Source: Massilia sp. Mn16-1_5 (GTDB lineage: Bacteria > Pseudomonadota > Gammaproteobacteria > Burkholderiales > Burkholderiaceae_D). Taken from it: 64,000 nucleotides of DNA. The first letter of the stretch is position 1, and the number at the start of each line of letters is the position of its first letter. The notes beneath the pieces were generated by a model. The model had not been told where the DNA came from. It saw nothing but the letters and a program-made list of their open reading frames with translations, and did no database searches. A program made the translations under genes and the position numbers. Positions 18,176-24,982 of this stretch are shown piece after piece. The stretch covers positions 1 through 64,000 of the forward strand of contig NZ_PPXQ01000020.1 in the NCBI RefSeq assembly GCF_004798585.1, in the 5' to 3' direction.

Positions 18176-18576
18176 TAACCGACGCGGATACGGTTATCCA
18201 CGCGTACCGCGCCGTTTTGCGCGCCGGCCAGCGCCATCTCCACCACCACGTCGAGCGTGTCTCTGCGGTAGGTGATCGCGCGCAGCAGCATCGGCAGGCT
18301 GATGCCGGCGATGACTTCCACGCGGCCATCGATCGCCAGCGAATTGCAGCAATTGGACGGCGTGCCACCTTTGATGTCGGTGATCACGAGCACGCCGTCG
18401 CCCTCGTCCAGGCGTGCGATCGCCTCGCGCGCCCGTGCGTTGACGGCGTGCGTGTCCTCGTCGGCGGCAACGTCGATCGCCTCGAAACGCTCGGTTGGGC
18501 CACGGAACACGTGGGCCACCGCCGCGATGAATGCCTGGCCCAGCGGTGCGTGGGTCAGGAGCAAAATACCTACCAT
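18175..18576 (-). CDS. PTS EIIA component, mannose/fructose type
   Basis: A 133-residue single-domain EIIA of the mannose family. It begins MVGILLLTHAPLGQAFIAAV, with H9 as the phospho-acceptor from HPr. VLVITDIKGGTPSNCCNSLA is the family's TDL.GGTP motif. Start chosen at this ATG because the upstream frame overlaps gshB. It begins 1 nt after the gshB stop. With HPr and EI next to it and no permease, it fits the ManX-like regulatory EIIA typical of this gene order. Confidence 0.92.
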   Translation of the reverse strand: MVGILLLTHAPLGQAFIAAVAHVFRGPTERFEAIDVAADEDTHAVNARAREAIARLDEGDGVLVITDIKGGTPSNCCNSLAIDGRVEVIAGISLPMLLRAITYRRDTLDVVVEMALAGAQNGAVRVDNRIRVG

Positions 18577-18577
18577 G

Positions 18578-19522
18578 TCATTTTCCTGTTGCAGCCTCGA
18601 CGGCGTCGATGAACATCGCCGCCACGTCGAAACCGGTCTGGTCGGTGATCTCCTGGAAGCAGGTCGGGCTGGTGACATTCACCTCGGTCAGGAAATCGCC
18701 GATCACGTCTAATCCTACCAGCAACAGCCCACGCTCGGCCAGCATCGGCCCGAGGGTCTCGGCGATCTCACGGTCGCGCTCGGTGATCGGCTGGGCGACG
18801 CCGATGCCGCCAGCTGCCAGGTTGCCGCGCACTTCGGTCCCTTGCGGGATGCGCGCCAGCGCGAAGGGGACTGGTTTACCGCCGATCACGAGAATGCGCT
18901 TGTCGCCCTTGACGATATCAGGAATATATTTTTGCACCATAATGGTGCGCTTTCCATTGTCGCTCAGGGTTTCGATGATGGCGCCCAGGTTCATGGCGTC
19001 ATGCTTCACGCGGAAGATGCCGGTGCCGCCCATGCCGTCGAGCGGCTTGAAGATCACGTCGCCATGCTGGGCGTGGAAGGCGCGCAGGCGCTTTTCCGAA
19101 GACGTGACCAGGGTCGGCGAAGTAAATTGGCTGAACTGGCCGATGGCCAGTTTCTCGTTGTGGTCGCGGATCGCCGAAGGCTTGTTGAACACGCGCGCGC
19201 CCTGCTTTTCCGCCAGTTCCAGCAGATAAGTCCCATAGACATATTCCATGTCGAAGGGCGGATCCTTGCGCTCGATGATGGCATCGAAACTCGACAGGCG
19301 CAGGTCATGCGCCTCATCCGCGCGATACCACTCGTCCTGCTCTCCGGTCAGGTGGATGCGCCGCACTTCAGCCGAAACGACACCCTGCTCGAGCGCCATG
19401 TCGCGCTGCTCGAAGGCATAGATCTCGTGGCCGCGCCGCGCCGCCTCGCGCATCATCGCAAAGGTCGAGTCCTTGTAGATTTTGAAACCCGATAAGGGAT
19501 CGGCGAGGAAGGCGATTTTCAT
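18578..19522 (-). CDS. gshB: Glutathione synthetase
   Basis: GshB ligates glycine to gamma-glutamylcysteine with ATP, the last step of glutathione synthesis. The 314-residue ATP-grasp protein starts MKIAFLADPLSGFKIYKDST, and has IERKDPPFDMEYVYGTYLLE, the ATP-grasp loop KPLDGMGGTGIFRV and a C-terminal VGLDVIGDFLTEVNVTSPTC. The partner gshA is nearby at 20496-21797, separated by a plus-strand methyltransferase gene. It leads the gshB-EIIA-ptsH-ptsI run. Confidence 0.96.
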   Translation of the reverse strand: MKIAFLADPLSGFKIYKDSTFAMMREAARRGHEIYAFEQRDMALEQGVVSAEVRRIHLTGEQDEWYRADEAHDLRLSSFDAIIERKDPPFDMEYVYGTYLLELAEKQGARVFNKPSAIRDHNEKLAIGQFSQFTSPTLVTSSEKRLRAFHAQHGDVIFKPLDGMGGTGIFRVKHDAMNLGAIIETLSDNGKRTIMVQKYIPDIVKGDKRILVIGGKPVPFALARIPQGTEVRGNLAAGGIGVAQPITERDREIAETLGPMLAERGLLLVGLDVIGDFLTEVNVTSPTCFQEITDQTGFDVAAMFIDAVEAATGK

Positions 19523-19701
19523 GGAGGGTCCTGTCTGGATAATGCCCACGATTTTATCCGGAATCCCGAAGTCGCGCGGCCGGGGGGCCAGTCTGGATGA
19601 TTCCCTTCGGCACATAGTGCCAATGAGCAAATTGACGAAGATCGAAAGCACGCCTGAGCGCGCGCAAACCCGCATGCGATTGCCTGGGCGAGGATGGCTG
19701 C

Positions 19702-20415
19702 ATGGATGCCCAACTCGACCACCAACGGGAACAGGATCGCCTGGCGGGCGTGTACCGCGGCTGGCATGGCGGCGCCGCGCTGGCACGCTACGCCTGGCAC
19801 CGGCCCGACGTCGTCATGCAGCACGCGATGCGCATGCGGGTCGTGGCGCGCATGCTGGCCGCCACCGTCGGCACCGACCTCGGCAAGGTGCGCGCCGTCG
19901 ATGTCGGCTGTGGCAGCGGCGGCTTCCTGCGCCAGCTAATCGACTGGGGCGCGACGCCCGCTCACCTGCTGGGCACCGAACTGCAGCAGGACCGGCTCGA
20001 CCTGGCCCGGCCGCGCACGGCGCCGGAAGTGCGCTGGCATTGCGGCCCGCTGGCGGCCCTGCCCGCCGCCAGCGCCGACCTCGTCAGCGCGAATACCGTC
20101 ATTTCCTCGGTGCTGGATCCGGAATTGCGCCAGCGCCTGGCCGCGGACATGTGGCGCGTCCTGAAACCGGGCGGCTGGTGCCTGGTGTTCGACTTCCGCT
20201 ACAACAACCCGCGCAATCCGCACGTGCGCAAAGTCACGCGTGCCGAGCTCGACACTTATTGGCCGGGTCATCGCCAGCAATACGAGACCTTGTTGCTCGC
20301 GCCGCCCATCGGCCGTCCGCTGGCCGCCATGCCGGCGCTCGTGACGGAGGCAGTGGCGGCGCTGGTGCCGCCGCTGCGTTCGCATTTCATTTACATGGCG
20401 CAAAAGGAGCGGTAG
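19702..20415 (+). CDS. Class I SAM-dependent methyltransferase
   Basis: A 237-residue Rossmann-fold methyltransferase. Motif I is AVDVGCGSGGFLRQL (about residues 65-79). An acidic motif II follows in LLGTELQQDRLDLA, with ASADLVSANTVISSVLD and RVLKPGGWCLVFDFRYNNP (motif III region). The substrate is unknown. It is embedded between gshB and gshA on the opposite strand, and its stop codon lies within the left arm of the large hairpin at 20412-20492. Confidence 0.85.
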   Translation: MDAQLDHQREQDRLAGVYRGWHGGAALARYAWHRPDVVMQHAMRMRVVARMLAATVGTDLGKVRAVDVGCGSGGFLRQLIDWGATPAHLLGTELQQDRLDLARPRTAPEVRWHCGPLAALPAASADLVSANTVISSVLDPELRQRLAADMWRVLKPGGWCLVFDFRYNNPRNPHVRKVTRAELDTYWPGHRQQYETLLLAPPIGRPLAAMPALVTEAVAALVPPLRSHFIYMAQKER

Positions 20416-20492
20416 GGTGGGCGCCCTGTGCCCACCAAAATGATGAATTAACGCGGCGCATGGTTTTGGTGGGCACAGGGCGCCCACCCTAC
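20412..20492. repeat. Perfect 29-bp inverted repeat between convergent genes
   Basis: Arms at 20412-20440 and 20464-20492 are perfect complements of 29 nt around a 23-nt loop. The outer ends read GTAGGGTGGGCGCC. The left arm contains the methyltransferase stop, and the right arm ends 3 nt before the gshA stop. It can act as a two-way transcription barrier, and its GTAGGGTGGGC sequence resembles dispersed repeats common in such genomes (recollection, not a search). Confidence 0.85.
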
Positions 20493-20495
20493 GCC

Positions 20496-21797
20496 TTAAT
20501 ACACTTCCGGATTTGGATCCGTGCGTTCCATCTCGAGCGAGGCCGCTAGCAAGCCCAGGCGCGCCACCACGCCATATACGTAGAACCGGTTCGGCGCCGC
20601 CGTCCCCGGCTTCGCCTTCAAATCCGGCACCGCATGCTGCTGCGCGAATGCCAGCGGCACGTACTGCGAACCCGGCGCGTTCAGGTTCTGGTCGATGCCC
20701 TTCTCGGCGTGCACGCGGTAGAAGCCGCCGACCACGTAGCGGTCGATCATGTAGACGACCGGCTCGGCCACGGCGTCGTCGATCTTTTCGAAAGTCGGCA
20801 CGCCTTCCTGCACGATCAGGTCGGTCACGGCGACGCCGTCCTTGATCACCGACATGCGCGCGCGCTGCTTGAGCGAGAGGTCGCGTACTTCGCTCGCATC
20901 CTTGATGGTGATGACGCCCATGCCGTAGGTGCCGGCGTCGGGTTTGACGATCACGAAGGGTTTCTGCTCCTTCATGCCGTATTCCTTGTATTTCTTCTTG
21001 ACCTTCGACAGCAGAGAGGACACGGCATCGGCCAGTGCCTCGGTGCCCTGGTCGTGCTCGAGGTCGACCTCGCCCACCTTCGCGTGCAGCGGATTGACCA
21101 GCCACGGGTCGATGTCGATCAGCTTGCCGAATTTCTTGGCGACTTCGTCGAACGCCTTCAGGTGGTTGCTCTTGCGGCGCAGCGCCCAGCCGGCGTGCAC
21201 CGGCGGCAGCAGCGACTGCTCGTGGATGTTTTCCAGGATAGTTGGGATGCCGCTGGATAAATCGTTGTTCAGCAGGATCGTGCACGGATCGAAATCGGCC
21301 AGGCCGAGGCGGCGTCCGTTGGGCGAACGCACCAGCGGCTCCACCACCAGCATGTTCCCGTCCGGCAGCGCCAGCGGGGTCGGCTGGGTGACGTCCGGCG
21401 AGAGCGAACCGAGGCGCACGTGCAGGCCGGTCTGGCGGAAAATCTGCATCAATCTCGCCACGTTCTGCAGGTAGTGCGGGTTGCGTGTGTGGGTTTCCGG
21501 AATCAGGAGCAGGTTGCGCGCGTCCGGACAATACTTGTCGATCGCCGCCATCGCCGCCTGCACGGTCAGCGGCAGCATCTCGGTGGCAAGGTTATTAAAA
21601 CCGCCCGGGAACAGATTGGTGTCGACCGGCGCCAGTTTATAACCGGCATTGCGCAGGTCGACCGAGCAATAGAACGGCGGCGTGTGCTCCTGCCACTCGA
21701 GGCGGAACCAACGCTCGATCGCCGGCGTGGCGTCGAGGATCTTTTTCTCTAAGTCGAGCAGCGGGCCGGTGAGGGCGGTGGCGAGGTGCGGAACCAT
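20496..21797 (-). CDS. gshA: Glutamate-cysteine ligase, proteobacterial type
   Basis: GshA makes gamma-glutamylcysteine from glutamate and cysteine with ATP. The 433 residues belong to the proteobacterial type unrelated to E. coli GshA: VPHLATALTGPLLDLEKKIL at the start, FYCSVDLRNAGYKLAPVDTN, FPGGFNNLA, and VIVKPDAGTYGMGVITI as the nucleotide loop. The ATG at 21797 is preferred over an upstream in-frame start at 21881, which would add 28 residues unlike the family. Together with gshB it provides the full glutathione pathway. Confidence 0.93.
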   Translation of the reverse strand: MVPHLATALTGPLLDLEKKILDATPAIERWFRLEWQEHTPPFYCSVDLRNAGYKLAPVDTNLFPGGFNNLATEMLPLTVQAAMAAIDKYCPDARNLLLIPETHTRNPHYLQNVARLMQIFRQTGLHVRLGSLSPDVTQPTPLALPDGNMLVVEPLVRSPNGRRLGLADFDPCTILLNNDLSSGIPTILENIHEQSLLPPVHAGWALRRKSNHLKAFDEVAKKFGKLIDIDPWLVNPLHAKVGEVDLEHDQGTEALADAVSSLLSKVKKKYKEYGMKEQKPFVIVKPDAGTYGMGVITIKDASEVRDLSLKQRARMSVIKDGVAVTDLIVQEGVPTFEKIDDAVAEPVVYMIDRYVVGGFYRVHAEKGIDQNLNAPGSQYVPLAFAQQHAVPDLKAKPGTAAPNRFYVYGVVARLGLLAASLEMERTDPNPEVY

Positions 21798-21889
21798 GAA
21801 AGTGGGCGTCCTTATTGGCTTCTTGGCAATGAATGCCCTTATTTGGGGCAAGTTTCCCCATTTTAAAGGCTTCTGCTGCACCGCACGAA

Positions 21890-21917
21890 AAAAGGGCGCC
21901 CCGCGGGGCGCCCTTTT
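21890..21917 (-). terminator. Terminator of the glnK-amtB operon
   Basis: A perfect 28-nt palindrome (AAAAGGGCGCCCCG and its complement) lies 27 nt after the amtB stop. On the minus strand it ends in six T residues. It is nearly symmetric, so it may also stop plus-strand transcripts. Confidence 0.9.
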
Positions 21918-21944
21918 GCACTTTATGCTAACTGGGTCGCGGTT

Positions 21945-23345
21945 TTACGAATGGTACGCCGATTCGCCGTGGCTGGTAATATCCAGGCCCTCCCGTTCCT
22001 GCTCTTCCGGCACACGCAGGCCGATCACGATGTCGACGATTTTAAAGGCGACGAAAGCGATCACAGCCGACCAGATGATGGTCACGCCCACCGCCTGGGC
22101 CTGCACCCAGACCTGGTGACCGATCGAATAATCCGGCGAAGCCTTGTTGGTGACGTAGTCCCAGACGCCCTGCCCGCCCAGCTGCGGCGAGGCGAACACA
22201 CCGGTCAGCAGTGCGCCGACGATACCGCCGACACCGTGCACGCCGAAGACGTCGAGCGAATCGTCCACGCGCAGCATGCGCTTCAGGCCGTTCACACCCC
22301 ACAGGCAGACGAAACCGCCGACGATACCGATCACCAGCGCACCCATCGGGCCGACGAAACCGCAGGCCGGGGTGATCGCCACCAGGCCGGAGACGGCGCC
22401 CGATGCGGCGCCCAGCATCGAGGGCTTGCCCTTGGTCAGCCATTCGCCCATGGTCCAGGCGACGGTCGCGGCGGCGGTCGCCAGCAGGGTGTTGATGAAG
22501 GCCAGCGCGGCAACGTCGCCCGCTTCCAGCGCAGAACCGGCATTGAAGCCGAACCAGCCCACCCACAGCAGCGAGGCGCCGATCATGGTCATGGTCATCG
22601 AGTGCGGGGCCATCGATTCGCGGCCGTAGCCGACGCGCTTGCCGATCACGTAGGCACCGACCAGGCCGGCGACTGCCGCGTTGATGTGCACCACGGTGCC
22701 GCCCGCGAAGTCGAGCGCGCCCTTCTGCCACAGCCAGCCGGCGGCGTCGGTGACGGCGGCGAGCGTGGTGGCGTCGGTGATCGCATCAGGACCGGCCCAG
22801 AACCAGACCATGTGCGCGACCGGCAGGTAGCCGAAGGTAAACCACAGCACGATGAACAGCATCACCGCCGAGAAGCGCGCGCGCTCGGCGAAGGCGCCGA
22901 CGATCAGGCCGCAGGTGATGGCGGCAAAGGTGCCCTGGAAGGCGACGAAGATGAATTCGGGAATCATCGTCTCCTTGCTGAAGGTGCCGGCCATGCTGAA
23001 CACGCCGGCAACTGGATCGTAGATGCCGTTCAGGAAGGCGCGATCGAAGCCGCCGATGAAGGGGCTGCCGCCGGTAAAGGCGAGCGAGTAGCCGTACAGG
23101 CACCACAGCACGATGATCAGCGAGAAGATCATGAAGATCTGCAGCAGCACCGACAGCATGTTCTTGGCGCGCACCAGGCCGCCGTAGAACAGGGCCAGGC
23201 CCGGGATCGACATCATGATCACCAGCAGGGTGGCGGTGAACATCCAGGCGGTGTCGCCCTTGTTGATGCTCGGTGCGGCCCACGCCGGCAACGCAACACC
23301 CAACGCCAATGCGGCGCCCAGGACTTTATTCGTTATTGCTTTCAT
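21945..23345 (-). CDS. amtB: Ammonium transporter AmtB
   Basis: AmtB is the trimeric inner-membrane ammonium channel. The 466-residue protein has a signal-like N-terminal helix (NKVLGAALALGVALPAWAA) followed by about eleven transmembrane segments. TATLLVIMMSIPGLALFYGG, LYGYSLAF, FAGGTVVHINAAVAGLVGA with the pore histidine, and FGVHGVGGIVGALLTGVF are typical. The ATG has AAGGGG upstream. It begins 10 nt after glnK, the conserved glnK-amtB pair. Confidence 0.97.
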   Translation of the reverse strand: MKAITNKVLGAALALGVALPAWAAPSINKGDTAWMFTATLLVIMMSIPGLALFYGGLVRAKNMLSVLLQIFMIFSLIIVLWCLYGYSLAFTGGSPFIGGFDRAFLNGIYDPVAGVFSMAGTFSKETMIPEFIFVAFQGTFAAITCGLIVGAFAERARFSAVMLFIVLWFTFGYLPVAHMVWFWAGPDAITDATTLAAVTDAAGWLWQKGALDFAGGTVVHINAAVAGLVGAYVIGKRVGYGRESMAPHSMTMTMIGASLLWVGWFGFNAGSALEAGDVAALAFINTLLATAAATVAWTMGEWLTKGKPSMLGAASGAVSGLVAITPACGFVGPMGALVIGIVGGFVCLWGVNGLKRMLRVDDSLDVFGVHGVGGIVGALLTGVFASPQLGGQGVWDYVTNKASPDYSIGHQVWVQAQAVGVTIIWSAVIAFVAFKIVDIVIGLRVPEEQEREGLDITSHGESAYHS

Positions 23346-23355
23346 TGGGATCCCC

Positions 23356-23694
23356 TTACAGTGCTTCGTTGCCGGTCTCGCCGGTACGGATACGGATGAC
23401 CTGATTGAGGTCGGATACGAAAATCTTGCCGTCGCCGATCTTGCCGGTGCGTGCCGCGCCCTGGATGGCGTCGATGACTTGGTCGACGATGGCGTCGTCC
23501 ACGGCCGCTTCGATCTTGATCTTGGGAAGGAAGTCGACCACGTACTCGGCTCCACGGTAGAGCTCGGTGTGTCCTTTCTGGCGGCCGAAGCCTTTGACTT
23601 CGGTCACCGTCATGCCCTGCACGTTAATCTCGGACAGCGCCTCGCGCACCTCGTCGAGCTTGAAGGGTTTGATGATGGCGGTAATCAGTTTCAT
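23356..23694 (-). CDS. glnK: Nitrogen regulatory PII protein GlnK
   Basis: PII proteins sense 2-oxoglutarate, ATP/ADP and glutamine state, and gate AmtB. The 112 residues start MKLITAIIKPFKLDEVREAL, with the T-loop GHTELYRGAEYVVDF carrying the uridylylation tyrosine Y51. The C-terminal GKIGDGKIFV and VIRIRTGE motifs are present. The position directly before amtB argues for GlnK rather than GlnB. It would be made from the sigma-54 promoter ahead of the porin gene. Confidence 0.95.
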   Translation of the reverse strand: MKLITAIIKPFKLDEVREALSEINVQGMTVTEVKGFGRQKGHTELYRGAEYVVDFLPKIKIEAAVDDAIVDQVIDAIQGAARTGKIGDGKIFVSDLNQVIRIRTGETGNEAL

Positions 23695-23707
23695 CGCATT
23701 GCCTCTT

Positions 23708-24442
23708 TCAGAAAGTTTTTGATACGGACACAACGGCCGCCGACTTGCCCAGGTTGCGTCCTTGCGGGCTGAGGTAGGCTTCGGTATTGGCCTTGATCCA
23801 GGCCAGGGAGACGCTGGCAAAGCCCAGGTCCTTGGTCAGGCCGACCTTGTAGTCGGTGTACGAGAGACCACCGTTGTTCTTCACGCGCTGGCGGCCTACG
23901 TGCAGGTTCAGCACCAGGCCTTCGACGGCGGTGACGGGCACGTTGGCGCCGAGGTCCAGGTAGCCGCTCTGCTTGCTGTCCGGCGTGCCGAACAGGTTGG
24001 AAGTCGAGTGCGAGTACTTCAGGTAGGCGGGACCGAAGCCGACCTGGCCGTAGAGCTCGAAGGTGTTCGCGTTCGGATTCAGGTCGTTCGACGGATACCA
24101 GTAGTACAGGCCGCCGACGTCATAGCTGATCGCGTCCGTGATCTGGCCGCGCTTGCCGGCGTACAAGTCGACCTCGACATCGCCGTCGCCGCCCAGGTCC
24201 TTGGTCCACTTGATGGTCGACAGCCAGGTCCCCACGTACAGACCGGTCGGCGTATGGGTGTAGTCGGCGCCGCCCTGCAGCGCGGGGTCGAAGCGGGTCT
24301 GCGACAGGCCGCGGTAGCGGTACTCGCTGGTCAGCGCCGCGTTATAGCTGACCTGGTGCTCGGGTGCCGGGGTTTCCTGCGCCTGCGCGCTGCCCATCAT
24401 TGCCAACGCGAACGCTACACTGCTTGCCAACTTGTTCTTCAT
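23708..24442 (-). CDS. TorF-family putative outer-membrane porin
   Basis: A 244-residue outer-membrane beta-barrel of the TorF family (conserved in Gram-negative bacteria, role poorly defined). The signal peptide is NKLASSVAFALAMMGSAQA. VSYNAALTSEYRYRGLSQT, YVGTWLSTIKW and alternating hydrophobic strands up to the terminal phenylalanine (SVSKTF) follow. The ATG at 24442 has AGGGGA upstream. It is the first gene of torF-glnK-amtB, 13 nt before glnK, behind a sigma-54 promoter, suggesting a role in uptake of a small nitrogen compound (inference). Confidence 0.88.
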   Translation of the reverse strand: MKNKLASSVAFALAMMGSAQAQETPAPEHQVSYNAALTSEYRYRGLSQTRFDPALQGGADYTHTPTGLYVGTWLSTIKWTKDLGGDGDVEVDLYAGKRGQITDAISYDVGGLYYWYPSNDLNPNANTFELYGQVGFGPAYLKYSHSTSNLFGTPDSKQSGYLDLGANVPVTAVEGLVLNLHVGRQRVKNNGGLSYTDYKVGLTKDLGFASVSLAWIKANTEAYLSPQGRNLGKSAAVVSVSKTF

Positions 24443-24513
24443 ACGATTCCCCTGTTTGGATGGACGGATAGTGGTGTCTCTGGTCGCCTGAGTTGCAGCT
24501 TTATTCATCCTGT

Positions 24514-24529
24514 AGCAGAATGCGTGCCA
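24514..24529 (-). promoter_or_regulatory. Sigma-54 promoter of torF-glnK-amtB
   Basis: The minus strand reads TGGCACGCATTCTGCT, matching the -24/-12 consensus: GG and GC are exactly 10 nt apart, and only one base of TTGC differs. It lies about 72 nt upstream of the torF start, giving a leader of about 60 nt. RpoN control fits the glnK-amtB content. Confidence 0.82.
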
Positions 24530-24651
24530 GCTCACGGGGGCATCCCATGTGCTTGATTTCTCGCTCACACGCCCCACTTTCGGTGGTAATCACCACAAAT
24601 TCGTGCGCGGCCGACACAAGACACGCCGCCACGCACTAAAACGAGGTCGCC

Positions 24652-24670
24652 GCGCACCAACGTGGTGCGC
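24652..24670. promoter_or_regulatory. Candidate NtrC-binding site
   Basis: A perfect 8-bp inverted repeat, GCGCACCA-ACG-TGGTGCGC, contains GCACC-N5-GGTGC, the NtrC consensus core. It lies about 125 bp upstream of the sigma-54 promoter, a normal enhancer distance. It is also 27 bp before the divergent ubiK start, so NtrC could affect that gene as well. Confidence 0.72.
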
Positions 24671-24696
24671 CGTCTCGCTGACCAGGACAGATGGAC

Positions 24697-24945
24697 ATGA
24701 ATAATTTCTTCAACGACTTGCAAGGCAAGATCAACCAGGCGATGGAAAGCTCGCCCGCCAAGGACATCGAGCGCAACGTCAAGGCGATGATGACCCAGGG
24801 CTTTTCCAAGCTCGACCTGGTGACCCGCGAGGAATTCGATATCCAGGCCCAGGTGCTGGCAAAGACGCGCGCGAAACTCGAAGCGCTCGAGCTGCGCGTG
24901 GCCGAGCTGGAAGCGCGGCTGACGGAGACGGCTCCGAAGGTGTAA
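24697..24945 (+). CDS. ubiK: Ubiquinone biosynthesis accessory factor UbiK (BMFP family)
   Basis: A small 82-residue protein of the YqiC/UbiK family, which assists aerobic ubiquinone synthesis and associates with UbiJ and membranes. FDLVTREEFD-like sequence SKLDLVTREEFDIQAQVLAK and the C-terminal coiled coil ALELRVAELEARL are diagnostic. Two starts are possible: ATG at 24691 has AGGA only 3 nt away, while ATG at 24697 has it 9 nt away, so the latter is preferred. It is transcribed divergently from torF and runs toward the reductase gene. Confidence 0.88.
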   Translation: MNNFFNDLQGKINQAMESSPAKDIERNVKAMMTQGFSKLDLVTREEFDIQAQVLAKTRAKLEALELRVAELEARLTETAPKV

Positions 24946-24982
24946 TGTGCGCTGCCGGCGCTCACCCTTTTCAGGAAGCGCC

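Noticed and set aside
24583..24596. A GTGGT-N4-ACCAC palindrome upstream of torF as another NtrC site
   Set aside because: It lacks the GCACC/GGTGC core, so it is only a chance-level palindrome.
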